A stretch of DNA of 64,000 bases, from assembly GCF_013363755.1 (NCBI RefSeq), contig NZ_CP054841.1:62001-126000 (forward strand), given 5' to 3'. Below are positions 37,164 to 47,450 of the stretch, piece after piece (position 1 is the first letter of the stretch; each line of letters starts with the position of its first letter). Below the pieces are notes generated by a model. The model had not been told where the DNA came from. It did no database searches and saw only the letters and a list, made by a program, of their open reading frames with translations. The translations under genes and the position numbers were made by a program. Source of the stretch: Comamonas antarctica (lineage in GTDB: Bacteria; Pseudomonadota; Gammaproteobacteria; Burkholderiales; Burkholderiaceae_C).

Positions 37164-37300
37164 GCACCAGGGCATAGCCCAAACAAATCAACTAACCATG
37201 TCGATTTATCAAACCAATGTAACTAGCATGTCACGGAGGCCACCAAACCAGCATATCTAACCGATGCACGCGAAGCCTGCGGTTTCGCGGCCGATCTGTG

Positions 37301-40300
37301 ATGAACCATGTCTACCGTGTCCTCTGGAACCGTGCCCTGGGTCGTTTCTGCGTGACCAGCGAGGTCGGCCGCAACCGCAGCCGCAGCGCGGCACGCAGCA
37401 GAGCCGATCACCCTCGCGGCTGCCTCTTAGCGCAATGGGTCGTCGGCTTGGCATTGGCCTGCTCGCTCCCGGCGTGGTCGAGCGCCGGTTTACCGCAGGG
37501 GCTGGATATGATGACCGGCGTCGCCTGGATCAATACGGACCCGGTGCGCATGACCATCCGGCAAGAGCTGCCCAAAGCCATCCTGGACTGGCAAAGCTTC
37601 AATATCGGCGCGGGCCAGCAGGTCATCTTCGAGCAGCCTAACGCCGCCGCCGTGGCGTTGAACCGCGTGATTGGTACCGACGCTTCGGCCATCCATGGCA
37701 CGCTGCAGGCCAACGGCCGGGTATTCCTCGTCAACCCCAACGGCGTGCTGTTTGGCGCGGGCGCGAACGTCAGCGTCGGCGGCTTGGTGGCGTCGACGCT
37801 CAAGCTTTCCGACCAGGACTTTCTCGCGGGCCGCTACCAGTTCAGCGGCCCGGGCAGCAGCGTGCAGGGTGCCTCCATCGTCAACCAGGGGCGGATCAGC
37901 GCGAGTGACGGCGGCGCCGTGGTCCTGCTCGGCGGCAGCGTCAGCAACCAGGGCACGATTGCCGCGCGCCTGGGCTCGGTGGCGCTCGCCGCGGGCAACC
38001 AGGTGCTGCTGGACTTTGCCGGCGATGGTCTGCTCGATGTCCAGGTGCAGCAATCGGCCGTCAACGCGCTGGTGGAAAACCGCCAGCTGATCCAGGCCGA
38101 TGGCGGCAGCGTGCTGATGACGGCCAAGGCCACCGATGCGCTCTTGCAGACCGTGGTCAACAACACCGGCGCCGTGCAGGCGCGCACGATAGACAACCGC
38201 TCCGGCAAGATCGTGCTGCTCGGCGGCTTCGATGGCGGCACGACGCGGGTGGCGGGCACGCTCGATGCCAGCGCCCCGGACGGCGGCGAGGGCGGTTTTG
38301 TCGACACCAGCGGCGCCAATGTACAGATCGAGGCCGGCACGCGGGTCACGACGCTCGCCCCACAGGGCAAGACCGGCTCCTGGCTGATCGATGCCACGAA
38401 TTTCACCATCAGTGCGGGAGCGGGTGCCAAAACCGACAGCGGCATTGGTGCGGACACGCTGATGTCGAGCCTGGCCACCACCGGAATGACGCTGCAGACG
38501 CTGGCCACGGGCAGCGAAGCCGGCGATATCCATGTCAACGCCCCGGTGTCATGGAACAAGAATGTTCTGACGCTCAATGCCCACCGCAATATCAATATCA
38601 ATGCGCTGATGTCGGTGAATGGCGAGGGCAAGCTGGCGTTGAATTATGGCGGCACGCAGGGCAATGCCACAGCCACTCCGGTCGCAGGAAGCAATCTCAA
38701 TGTCTATGCCGGCGGGCGGGTCGACTTCGAGAAAAGCGGCTACGGCCTGCTCGCGGTCAACGCAGAAGACTTCAAGGTCATTCATACGCATGACGACCTA
38801 TCCGGCATCAACCAGGGGCTGGCCGGAAAATATGCGCTGGGCCGCGACATCGACGCGAGCGCCACGGCCGACACCGCGCAAGGCTTCATGCCCATCGGTA
38901 CAGCGAATACTCTGTTCACTGGCGTATTCGATGGGCTGGGCCATGTCATCAACAAGTTGAACATCAACCGTTCAGCAATGAACAACGTGGGCCTTTTTGG
39001 CTTTGCGAGGGATGCAGTGCTGCGCAATATCGGCCTTGTGGAGAGCAGCATCAACGGAAAATCACGCACTGGCGCGCTGGTTGGCTATCAAATCCGCGGA
39101 AGCATCAGTAACGCATATGCAACCGGCACTGTGACGGGTACCACTTACACCGGCGGTTTGGTCGGTCAAAACGAAGGCAGCATCAACAATGCCTACGCAA
39201 CAGTCAGCGTGACGGGTACCGATGACGTGGGCGGCTTGGTCGGCTATCAACGCTACGGCACCATCACCAACGCCTACGCAACAGGCAGTGTCATGAATAG
39301 CCATTTTGGGGGGGGCTTGGTTGGCTATCTAGAAGGCGGTATCGTCACAAACGCATACGCCACGGGTGCGGTGATGGGTTACATGGCCGCAGGCGGCTTG
39401 GTCGGCGCTCAGATGGGCGGCAGCATCAACAACGCCTACGCAACCGGCGCCGTGTCGGGTAGCACCGACATCGGTGGCTTGGTCGGCAATCTCGCCATTG
39501 GCATGGTCAACAATAGCTTCGCGACAGGCCGGGTGACGGGTAGCTTCGCCACGGGTGGCCTCATAGGTTTTACAGATCGCAGCGAAATCAACAACTCGTA
39601 CTGGAACACTGAGACCACCGGCGAGCAAACCAGCGCTGGAGGCCTGGGCAAGACCTCGGAGCAAATGAAACAGCTCGCGACCTATGCGAACTGGGATATC
39701 AGCAACCAAGGCGGCAGCAACGCGGTATGGCGCATCTATGAAGGTGAGACCGCGCCCTTGCTGCGCAGCTTTCTGACGGCAGTGACCATAGGCAGCGATG
39801 CCACGAGTACCTATAACGGCAGCAATGTTCATGTAATCGCCGATTACGCCAAGCCCGAGATCGGGGACAGCACCCAGCTTCTGGGAGCATTGCGCTACAC
39901 AGCCAGTTCCAAAAACGTCGGCAACTACAACGGCGCAAACCTGTCCATCGATGGGCTTTACTCGACCCAGCAGGGTTATGACATCAGCTATGCAACCAGT
40001 GCCAGCCTGCGCATCATCCCCAAGGAGATCAGCCAGGTCGACGGCATCACCGCTGAAAACCGCACCTATGATGGAGCGACCGGTGCCACCCTGAACACGC
40101 AGAAAAGCCGGTTCAATGGCCTGATCGATGGCGATATGCTCACGGTGTCAGAGGCCAGCGCCAGCTTCCGCGACAAGAACGCCGGTCTTGCCAAAGATGT
40201 TGATGTCACCGGTATCACGCTGGGTGGTGCAGACGCCGGCAACTACACGCTGGCCAATACGACGGCAACGGTGAAAGCCGATATCTCCAAAGCTGAAATC

Positions 40301-43300
40301 AGCAGCGTCAGCGGCATCACGGCGCAAAACCGGACCTATGACGGAACCATCAGCGCCGTATTGAACACCCAGGACAGCGCATTCAACGGCATGGTCGTGG
40401 GCGATGAGCTCACGGTGTCAAAGGCTAGCGCCAGTTTCCGAGACAAGAACGCCGCTATTGGCAAGGATGTCGATATCACCGATATCGAACTGGGCGGCGC
40501 CGATGCCGGAAACTATTCGCTGGCCAATACAACCGCAAAGACCAAAGCCGATATTTTTAAAGCTGAAATCAGCAGCGTCAGCGGCATCACCGCGCTAAAC
40601 CGGACCTATGACGGCACGACCGGGGTCGAACTGCACACTGACAAGGCCTCGTTCGCCGGCGTTCTGGCAGGCGATTCGCTGAGCGTGGACAAGGCCAGCG
40701 GCAATATGCTCAACAAGAACGCCGGCGATGGCAAGAAGGTCAACATCATCGGCATTACGTTGGCCGGCGAAGACGCAGGCAACTACGCGCTCAAAAACGA
40801 TACGGCCACCACGACGGTCAACATCGCCAAGGCGGAGATCACCCAGGTAGACGGCATTACCGCCCAGAACCGGATCTATGACAGCAAGACCGGGATCGAA
40901 CTGCACACTGACAAAGCCTCCTTCGCGGGTTTGCTGGCAGGCGATTCGCTGAGCGTGGACAAGGCCAGCGGCAGCATGCTCGACAAGAACGCCGGCCAGC
41001 GCAAGGAAGTGGCGATCACCGGCATCACGCTAACCGGCGACGACGCGGGCAACTACGCGCTCAAAAACGACACGGCCACCACCACGGTCAACATCGCCAA
41101 GGCCGAGATTGCCCAGGTTGCCGGCATCACCGCCCAGAACCGGACCTATGACAGCAAGACCGGGGTCGAACTGCACACTGACAAAGCCTCGTTCGCGGGC
41201 TTGCTGGCAGGCGATTCGCTGAGCGTGGATCAGGCCATCGGCAACATGCTCGACAAGAACGCCGGCCCTGGCAAGGAAGTGGCGATCACCGGCATCACGC
41301 TGGCCGGCGACGATGCGGGCAACTACGCGCTGAAAAACACCCAGGCCAGCACCCGGGTCGACATCGCCAAGGCGGAGATCACCCAAGTCGACGGCATTAC
41401 CGCCCAGAACCGGATCTATGACAGCAAGACCGGGGTCGAACTGCACACTGACAAAGCCTCCTTCGAGGGTTTGCTGGCAGGCGATTCGCTGAGCGTGGAC
41501 CAGGCCATCGGCAACATGCTCGACAAAAACGCCGGCCAGCGCAAGGAAGTGGCGATCACCGGCATCACGCTAACCGGTGACGACGCAGGCAACTACACGC
41601 TGAAAAACAACCAGGCCAGCACCCGGGTCGACATCGCCAGGGCCGAGATCACCCAGGTCGAAGGCATTACCGCCCAGAACCGGACCTATGACGGCACGAC
41701 CGGCGCCACATTGAACACCCAGGACAGCGCATTCAACGGCATGGTCATGGGCGATGCACTCACGGTGGCAAAGGCGAACGCGAGCTTCCGAGACAAGAAC
41801 GCCGATATTAGCAAGGATGTCGATATCACCGGCATCGAACTGGGCGGCGCCGATGCGCGCAACTATTCGCTGGCCAATACGACCGCTGCCGCCAAAGCCG
41901 ATATCTCCAAAGCTCAAATCAGCAGCGTCAGCGGCATCACCGCAGAAAACCGGACCTATGACGGCACGACCAGCGCCACCCTGAACACCCAGGACAGCGC
42001 ATTCAACGGCATGGTCATGGGCGACGAGCTCACGGTGTCAAAGGCCAGCGCCAGCTTCCGAGACAAGAATGCGGATAGGGGCAAGGATGTCGATATCACC
42101 GGCATCACGCTGGGCGGCGCCGATGCGCGCAACTACTCGCTGGCCAATACGACCGCAGCGACCAAAGCCAATATCGACAAGGCCACCATCAGCAGCGTCA
42201 GCGGCATCACCGCGCTAAACCGGACCTATGACGGCACGACCAGCGCCACATTGAACACCCAGGACAGCGGGTTTAACGGCATGGTCGTGGGCGATGAGCT
42301 CACGGTGTCAAAGGCCAACGCCAGCTTCCGCGACAAGAACGCCGATCTTGCCAAGGATGTCGATATCACCGGCATCGAACTGGGCGGCGCAGACGCCGGC
42401 AACTACTCGCTGGCCAATACGACCGCAGCGACCAAAGCCAACATCGACAAGGCCACCATCAGCAGCGTCAGCGGCATCACCGCGCTAAACCGGACCTATG
42501 ACGGCACGACCAGCGCCACATTGAACACCCAGGACAGCGGGTTTAACGGCATGGTAGTGGGCGACGAGCTCATGGTGTCAAAGGCCAGCGCCAGCTTCCG
42601 CGACAAGAATGCCGATCTTGGCAAGGACGTCGATATCAGCGGCATCGAGCTGGGCGGCGCAGACGCCGGTAACTACTCGCTGGCCAATACGACCGCAACG
42701 GCAAAAGCCAATATCGACAAGGCCACCATCAGCAGCGTCAGCGGCATCACCGCGCTAAACCGGACCTATGACGGCACGACCGGCGCCACCCTGGACACCC
42801 AGAAAAGCGTGTTCAACGGCATGGTCGTGGGCGACGAGCTCACGGTGTCAAAGGCCAGCGCGAGCTTCCGCGACAAGAACGCCGATATTGGCAAGGACGT
42901 CGATATCACCGGCATCGAGCTGGGGGGCGCAGACGCCGGCAACTACTCGCTGGCCAATACGACCGCAGCGACCAAGGCCGATATCGACCGATTGGCCGTC
43001 GAAGCCCGCATAAGCGCCGATGGCAAGACCTATGACGCCAGTAGCGCGGCGGTCACCCATGGCCTGCTCGGCGGCGTGCTGGGCGACGACCGCGTCAGCC
43101 TGTCCACCAGCGGCAGCTTTGCGGACAAGAACGCCGGCAGCGCCAAGGTGGTCTCCGTCAGCGGCACGCTGGGCGGCGCCGATGCCGGCAACTATCGCCT
43201 CGTGCATAACGAAACCACCACCGCCGACATCGCCCAGCGGGCCATCACCGCCAGCATCAGCGCCGACAGCAAGACCGAGGATGGGAATGCCAACGCCGGC

Positions 43301-43711
43301 ACAAGAGGCAGCCTGGCTGGCGTACTGGACGGCGACCAGGTACTGCTGACCACCACGGGCCAGTTTGCCGAAGCGGGTGCCGGCTCCGGCAAGATCGTCT
43401 ACGTCAGCGGCCAGCTCGAGGGCGCGGATGCGGGCAACTATCGGCTTGCGCACAACGCCACGTCCAGCGCCGACATCCTTGCCGCGCGCAAGGAAGACCG
43501 GCCCGTGCAGGACGCCATTCACAACAGCATCAGCCAGCAACTGCGCGCGCCGGCGGTCGCAACCGGCGCTACGGCGCAGACTTTGGGCTGTGTCTTTGAA
43601 ATCCATGCGGTGGTAGACACCGGTATCCGCCTGCCTGCAGGCGCCGGGCCCGCCGCCAGCCGCGCGGCGGACGCCGTGGACGCTGCTGCCACCTGCGCAC
43701 CGCCGCGCTGA
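37301..43711 (+). CDS. TpsA exoprotein, filamentous-haemagglutinin-like, with GLUG and YDG repeats
   Basis: A 2136-residue secreted protein from ATG 37301. The N-terminus MNHVYRVLWNRALG is an ESPR extended signal peptide, with cleavage near LPAWSSAG. The TPS/haemagglutination domain (about 65-320) has RVIGTDASAIHGTLQANG and VFLVNPNGVLFGAGA. GLUG motifs (GGLVG..NAYATG) recur at about 590-785. From residue 910 to 1899 eleven consecutive 90-residue YDG repeats follow, then two shorter diverged ones to about 2063 and a short tail with a lone Cys pair. There is no toxin domain at the C-terminus. It would be exported by the TpsB protein encoded 219 bases downstream and likely serves adhesion. Confidence 0.94.
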   Translation: MNHVYRVLWNRALGRFCVTSEVGRNRSRSAARSRADHPRGCLLAQWVVGLALACSLPAWSSAGLPQGLDMMTGVAWINTDPVRMTIRQELPKAILDWQSFNIGAGQQVIFEQPNAAAVALNRVIGTDASAIHGTLQANGRVFLVNPNGVLFGAGANVSVGGLVASTLKLSDQDFLAGRYQFSGPGSSVQGASIVNQGRISASDGGAVVLLGGSVSNQGTIAARLGSVALAAGNQVLLDFAGDGLLDVQVQQSAVNALVENRQLIQADGGSVLMTAKATDALLQTVVNNTGAVQARTIDNRSGKIVLLGGFDGGTTRVAGTLDASAPDGGEGGFVDTSGANVQIEAGTRVTTLAPQGKTGSWLIDATNFTISAGAGAKTDSGIGADTLMSSLATTGMTLQTLATGSEAGDIHVNAPVSWNKNVLTLNAHRNININALMSVNGEGKLALNYGGTQGNATATPVAGSNLNVYAGGRVDFEKSGYGLLAVNAEDFKVIHTHDDLSGINQGLAGKYALGRDIDASATADTAQGFMPIGTANTLFTGVFDGLGHVINKLNINRSAMNNVGLFGFARDAVLRNIGLVESSINGKSRTGALVGYQIRGSISNAYATGTVTGTTYTGGLVGQNEGSINNAYATVSVTGTDDVGGLVGYQRYGTITNAYATGSVMNSHFGGGLVGYLEGGIVTNAYATGAVMGYMAAGGLVGAQMGGSINNAYATGAVSGSTDIGGLVGNLAIGMVNNSFATGRVTGSFATGGLIGFTDRSEINNSYWNTETTGEQTSAGGLGKTSEQMKQLATYANWDISNQGGSNAVWRIYEGETAPLLRSFLTAVTIGSDATSTYNGSNVHVIADYAKPEIGDSTQLLGALRYTASSKNVGNYNGANLSIDGLYSTQQGYDISYATSASLRIIPKEISQVDGITAENRTYDGATGATLNTQKSRFNGLIDGDMLTVSEASASFRDKNAGLAKDVDVTGITLGGADAGNYTLANTTATVKADISKAEISSVSGITAQNRTYDGTISAVLNTQDSAFNGMVVGDELTVSKASASFRDKNAAIGKDVDITDIELGGADAGNYSLANTTAKTKADIFKAEISSVSGITALNRTYDGTTGVELHTDKASFAGVLAGDSLSVDKASGNMLNKNAGDGKKVNIIGITLAGEDAGNYALKNDTATTTVNIAKAEITQVDGITAQNRIYDSKTGIELHTDKASFAGLLAGDSLSVDKASGSMLDKNAGQRKEVAITGITLTGDDAGNYALKNDTATTTVNIAKAEIAQVAGITAQNRTYDSKTGVELHTDKASFAGLLAGDSLSVDQAIGNMLDKNAGPGKEVAITGITLAGDDAGNYALKNTQASTRVDIAKAEITQVDGITAQNRIYDSKTGVELHTDKASFEGLLAGDSLSVDQAIGNMLDKNAGQRKEVAITGITLTGDDAGNYTLKNNQASTRVDIARAEITQVEGITAQNRTYDGTTGATLNTQDSAFNGMVMGDALTVAKANASFRDKNADISKDVDITGIELGGADARNYSLANTTAAAKADISKAQISSVSGITAENRTYDGTTSATLNTQDSAFNGMVMGDELTVSKASASFRDKNADRGKDVDITGITLGGADARNYSLANTTAATKANIDKATISSVSGITALNRTYDGTTSATLNTQDSGFNGMVVGDELTVSKANASFRDKNADLAKDVDITGIELGGADAGNYSLANTTAATKANIDKATISSVSGITALNRTYDGTTSATLNTQDSGFNGMVVGDELMVSKASASFRDKNADLGKDVDISGIELGGADAGNYSLANTTATAKANIDKATISSVSGITALNRTYDGTTGATLDTQKSVFNGMVVGDELTVSKASASFRDKNADIGKDVDITGIELGGADAGNYSLANTTAATKADIDRLAVEARISADGKTYDASSAAVTHGLLGGVLGDDRVSLSTSGSFADKNAGSAKVVSVSGTLGGADAGNYRLVHNETTTADIAQRAITASISADSKTEDGNANAGTRGSLAGVLDGDQVLLTTTGQFAEAGAGSGKIVYVSGQLEGADAGNYRLAHNATSSADILAARKEDRPVQDAIHNSISQQLRAPAVATGATAQTLGCVFEIHAVVDTGIRLPAGAGPAASRAADAVDAAATCAPPR
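40028..42997 (+). repeat. eleven tandem 270-bp YDG repeats
   Basis: Units start at 40028 and then every 270 bases to 42728, with no indels between units. Type A units (1, 2, 7-11) carry LNTQDSAFNGMV and ASFRDKNA; type B units (3-6) carry ELHTDKASFAGLLAGD and MLDKNAG. Each unit has NRTYDG or NRIYDS and a GADAGNY/GDDAGNY end. Units 9 and 10 are nearly identical in DNA. Confidence 0.95.
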
Positions 43712-43930
43712 GTCGCGGCCGGTTGCCGGGGCGCCGGGCGGAAACTGCGCCAGCAAGGCAGAAACCTGCAACCAATCCCGCCGCCCGGTGACTCAATCCC
43801 GAGAAGTCCGCACACCCCGCGGCAGCGAATCGCCGGACGCGGCTGCCGCCAAGCCTCGCGGCGGCGCCCTGGGCCGCAGCCCGGGCGCGACGGCCAGCTG
43901 CGATTGTTCCCGCCCTGAATTGCGCCATCC
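43712..43930 (+). other. spacer between tpsA and tpsB
   Basis: No gene, strong hairpin terminator or convincing promoter was seen in these 219 GC-rich bases. The two genes are probably co-transcribed. Confidence 0.4.
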
Positions 43931-45619
43931 ATGACCGAAAACGCCAAGCCTTCATTTCTCAGCACTCCGCTTGGGCTTGCCCTGGGTGCCGTCCTCGCGG
44001 GACTGCCGGCATGGGCCAGCGGCCAGCTCATTCCCAACGCCGGCAAGGTGCTCGAAAGCGTGGAGCAGCAACGCCTCGCGCCGCCCGCGCCCCCAGGCAT
44101 CGAGCTGCGCCTGCCCGATGCGCCCGAGCCCTCCGCGATCGAAGCGGCAGGCCCGGCCATCGACGTCGAGGACTTTGCCATCGCCGGCAACCGCGCGATT
44201 GCCACGCCGCAGTTGCAGGCGCTGCTGCAGCCGCTGCGCGGCCGTTCGCTGACCATGGCGCAACTCGAAACGGCACTGGCGCGCATCACCGCGCTCTATC
44301 GCAGCCAAGGCTATCCCTTTGCCTACGCCTATCTGCCTGAACAGACCGTGGAGGGCGGATTGGTGCGCGTGGCGGTGATCGAAGGCCATCTGGGCGAGGT
44401 CAAGCTGGAGAACGCATCGCGCCAGCGGCCGCAGGTGTTCGCCGCGCCCTTGTCGCAGTTGCGCAGTGGCGATGTGCTCCGCGCCGATACGCTGGAATCG
44501 AGCCTGCTGTTGCTGGGCGACGTGAACGGCGTGCGCGCACGCGCCAGCCTCCAGCCCGGCGCCGAGACCGGCAGCGCGGATCTGGTGGTCAAGATAGAGG
44601 ATCAGGCGCTGGCCAGCGCCAGCCTGGGGCTGGACAATTTCGGCAACCGCTACACCGGTGCCAACCGGGCCACGGCCAGCCTGCAGCTCCAAGGCGCGCT
44701 GGGAATGGGCGAACAGATCCAGCTGCAGACCCTGCTCAGCGACGAGCACCTGCGCAACTACCAGTTGGCCTACCAGATGCCGCTCGGGCCCTGGAACACC
44801 CGCATCGGCGCGAGCGTGTCGCGCCTGAACTATGCGCTGGCGCAGGAGTTCGAAGTGCTCGGCGCCTATGGCAGCGCCGATGTCGCCAGCGTCTACCTGA
44901 GCCAGCCGCTGGTGCGCCGGCGGGCCATGAATCTCAACCTGCGCCTGCAATACGCGCAAAAGCGCCTGAACGACCATGTCGGGCTGTTCGGCAGCGAAGA
45001 TGCCAGGCACAGCGCCGTGACGACGCTGTCTCTGGACGGCAACTGGCAAGACCGCGTGGGCGGGGGCGCGGTGAGCCAATGGAGCCTGGCCTGGCTCAAC
45101 GGCAGCCTGCGCCTGGGCAGCGAAGCGCAGGAGCGCCGCGATGCGCTTACAGCGCGCAGTGGCGGCCGTTTCCAGGTGCTGACCGCCGGTCTCTCGCGCT
45201 GGCAGGCGCTGGCAGGCCCATGGGGCCTGCAAGGCCGGGTCAACGGCCAATGGGCCAATCGCAATCTCGATTCCTCCGAGAAGATGAGCCTGGGCGGCGG
45301 CTATGGCGTGCGGGCCTATCCGCAGGGCGAGGGCTCGGGCGATGCCGGGCTGCTGGCGACGCTGGAGCTGCGCTACGCGCTGCCCGAAGCCTGGCAGCTC
45401 AGCGGCTTCGTCGATGCCGGCCGGGTCCAGTTGCAGCGCCACCCATGGATCGCGGGCGCCAATTACCGCAGCCTCAGCGGCACCGGCGTCGGGCTGCAGC
45501 GCAACGGCGACGGCTGGTCGCTGGAAACGGCACTGGCTTGGCGCACCAGCGGCCAAAAGGCCATCAGTGCGCCGGACAAATCGCCGCGCCTGTGGGTCAG
45601 AGCGCAGATCTATTTCTAG
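43931..45619 (+). CDS. TpsB/FhaC-type outer-membrane transporter
   Basis: A 562-residue Omp85-superfamily transporter. A signal peptide ends near LPAWASGQ, then an N-terminal helix/linker, two POTRA domains (about 75-230, with VEDFAIAGNRAIATPQLQAL and YPFAYAYLPEQTVEGGLVRV) and a 16-stranded barrel. The conserved L6-loop motif appears as GVRAYPQGEGSGDAG, matching the VRGY/F motif of FhaC-like proteins, and the protein ends RAQIYF with the terminal Phe. It recognises the TPS domain of the upstream exoprotein and moves it across the outer membrane. TetR follows after 21 bases. Confidence 0.94.
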   Translation: MTENAKPSFLSTPLGLALGAVLAGLPAWASGQLIPNAGKVLESVEQQRLAPPAPPGIELRLPDAPEPSAIEAAGPAIDVEDFAIAGNRAIATPQLQALLQPLRGRSLTMAQLETALARITALYRSQGYPFAYAYLPEQTVEGGLVRVAVIEGHLGEVKLENASRQRPQVFAAPLSQLRSGDVLRADTLESSLLLLGDVNGVRARASLQPGAETGSADLVVKIEDQALASASLGLDNFGNRYTGANRATASLQLQGALGMGEQIQLQTLLSDEHLRNYQLAYQMPLGPWNTRIGASVSRLNYALAQEFEVLGAYGSADVASVYLSQPLVRRRAMNLNLRLQYAQKRLNDHVGLFGSEDARHSAVTTLSLDGNWQDRVGGGAVSQWSLAWLNGSLRLGSEAQERRDALTARSGGRFQVLTAGLSRWQALAGPWGLQGRVNGQWANRNLDSSEKMSLGGGYGVRAYPQGEGSGDAGLLATLELRYALPEAWQLSGFVDAGRVQLQRHPWIAGANYRSLSGTGVGLQRNGDGWSLETALAWRTSGQKAISAPDKSPRLWVRAQIYF

Positions 45620-45640
45620 GCGGCGCATAGAATCCGCGCC

Positions 45641-46252
45641 ATGGAAACCATTGCCCTGACCGCCTCCCGCCTGCAAGACGCAGCGCTTGCCCGCTTTGCG
45701 CGCCAGGGTTTCGATGCGACGTCGATGGCCGAGATCGCGGCCGACGTGGGCATCAAGAAGCCATCGATCTACGCGCATTTCCGCAACAAGGATGCGCTGT
45801 ATCTGAGCCTGATTCCGCTGATGATCGCGGCCGAGCTGGACTATGCCAAAGGCGTGCTGCAGGGCGGCGCCCAGATCCGCACGCAACTGCATGCCTACCT
45901 GCAGAGCATCCAGCTGCGCTTTGCCGATTCGTTTCGCGTGCAGTTCTGGATGCGGGCGCTGTATACGCCACCGGGCCATCTGTACGACCAGGTGATGGCG
46001 CCCATGCATGGCTTCATGGAGCAGCTCGAAGCCATCGTGCTGGCCGCGATCAGCGAATCGAGCCTGGTGCCCAATGCCCAGCAGTTGAGCGCCGAGGTGC
46101 TGACTCGGACCTATCTGGGCCTGATCGACTGCCTGCAAGTCGAGCTGACCTATGCCGGGCCGGCCAAGTTCGCGCGCCGGCTGCAGGCGGTCTGGGCGGT
46201 GTTCGAGGCCGCTACTGCGCCGGCGCCGGCGCCTGCACCGTTGCAGCGCTAG
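45641..46252 (+). CDS. TetR family transcriptional regulator
   Basis: A 203-residue repressor. The helix-turn-helix is FDATSMAEIAADVGIKKPSIYAHFRNKDALYLSL; the remainder is an all-helical ligand-binding domain ending in an Ala/Pro-rich tail. The start lies 21 bases after the tpsB stop, so it may be co-transcribed with the secretion genes. Its 3' end overlaps the convergent MFS pump gene by 41 bases. It could regulate either neighbour; sequence does not decide. Confidence 0.92.
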   Translation: METIALTASRLQDAALARFARQGFDATSMAEIAADVGIKKPSIYAHFRNKDALYLSLIPLMIAAELDYAKGVLQGGAQIRTQLHAYLQSIQLRFADSFRVQFWMRALYTPPGHLYDQVMAPMHGFMEQLEAIVLAAISESSLVPNAQQLSAEVLTRTYLGLIDCLQVELTYAGPAKFARRLQAVWAVFEAATAPAPAPAPLQR

Positions 46253-47450
46253 GCGCGCGGCGCGCACCGAGCCAGCAGCACAGCAGCGCGAGCACGCCGC
46301 AGACAAAGATCGTCGCCGGCAGCGGCGCCAGCCCCGGCGCGGCCAGCGTCACCAGCGCGCCCACGACCGCGCCCATCAGGTATTGCAGCAGGCCCATCAG
46401 CGCCGAGGCCACGCCGGCCTGTTCGCCGGCTTGCGCCATGGTCAGCGCCGTGAGGTTGCCGAACACCAGGCCCAGCGTCCAGATCGACAAGCCCAGCAGA
46501 CCGAGATAAATGCCGAGGCCGGCAACGCCCGCCTGCACTGCCAGCAGCAGCGCCAAGCCCGCCAGCGCATGCACGGCGATGCCGGCCAGCAGCACGCGCT
46601 GCTCGCCCCAGCGCCGCGTCCACCACAGGCTCAGCTGTCCGGCCGCGACGATGCCCAGCGCATTCGCGGCAAAGAAGTAGCTGAAATGTTGGGGCGTCAT
46701 GCCGAAGTGCTCGATCAGCACGAAGGGCGAGACGCTGATGTAGACGAACAGCGCACCCAGGATGAAGCCGCCGGCCAGCGTATAGGCCATGAAGCTGGCG
46801 CTGCGGCACTGCTGCACATAGGCGCGCACGATGGCACGCGCATGCAGCGGCGCACGCTTTTCGCGCGGCAGCGTTTCGCCGATCGCGCGCAGCCCCCAGG
46901 CCGCGCCCAGCATGCCGACCAGGGCCAGCGTCCAGAACACCATGCGCCAGCCGCCATGGGTGAGCAGCCAGCCGCCGACCACGGGCGCGAGGATGGGCGC
47001 GATCATCATCACCTGCATCAGCACCGAGAACACGCGCGCCGATTCCGGCACCGTGCAGACATCGGAGACGATGGCGCGCGGCGCCACCAGCCCCGCGGCC
47101 GCGCCCAGCGCCTGCACAAAGCGTGCGAACAGCAGCCATTCGACGCTGTGCGCGAGCGCCGCCAGCACCGAGCCCAGCACGAAGATGCCCAGGCCGATGA
47201 GCAGCGGCCAGCGCCGGCCGAAGCGGTCGAGCAGCGGCCCGTACAGGCCCTGCCCCAGCGCCAGGCCGACCAGGAACACCGACAGCGTCTGCTGGATCTG
47301 GCCGGGCGAGGCGCCCAGCTCCCGCGCCACCGCGGGAAACGCCGGCAGGTACATATCGATGGCCATCGCGTCAAGCGCGGTGATCATCGCCAGCAGGAAC
47401 ATGAAGGGCCAGGCAAAGGCCGGGCGCGGGGACAATTGGGACGCAGTCAT
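46212..47450 (-). CDS. Bcr/CflA-type MFS drug exporter
   Basis: A 412-residue MFS protein with 12 predicted helices from ATG 47450. The family A-motif is GQGLYGPLLDRFGRRWPLL, and ALDAMAIDMYLPAFPAVAREL is the typical first-helix sequence of the Bcr/CflA group, whose members expel bicyclomycin, sulphonamides or chloramphenicol. It is divergent from a marR gene across about 210 bases and overlaps tetR at its 3' end. The last 15 residues (ATVQAPAPAQ) come from the overlap and are unlikely to matter. Substrate is not predictable. Confidence 0.92.
   Translation of the reverse strand: MTASQLSPRPAFAWPFMFLLAMITALDAMAIDMYLPAFPAVARELGASPGQIQQTLSVFLVGLALGQGLYGPLLDRFGRRWPLLIGLGIFVLGSVLAALAHSVEWLLFARFVQALGAAAGLVAPRAIVSDVCTVPESARVFSVLMQVMMIAPILAPVVGGWLLTHGGWRMVFWTLALVGMLGAAWGLRAIGETLPREKRAPLHARAIVRAYVQQCRSASFMAYTLAGGFILGALFVYISVSPFVLIEHFGMTPQHFSYFFAANALGIVAAGQLSLWWTRRWGEQRVLLAGIAVHALAGLALLLAVQAGVAGLGIYLGLLGLSIWTLGLVFGNLTALTMAQAGEQAGVASALMGLLQYLMGAVVGALVTLAAPGLAPLPATIFVCGVLALLCCWLGARRAPSAATVQAPAPAQ

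Noticed and set aside
40028..42997. Regular 270-bp repeats as a possible CRISPR or satellite array
   Set aside because: The unit length is a multiple of three, the frame is continuous and each unit encodes a YDG domain, so it is a protein repeat.
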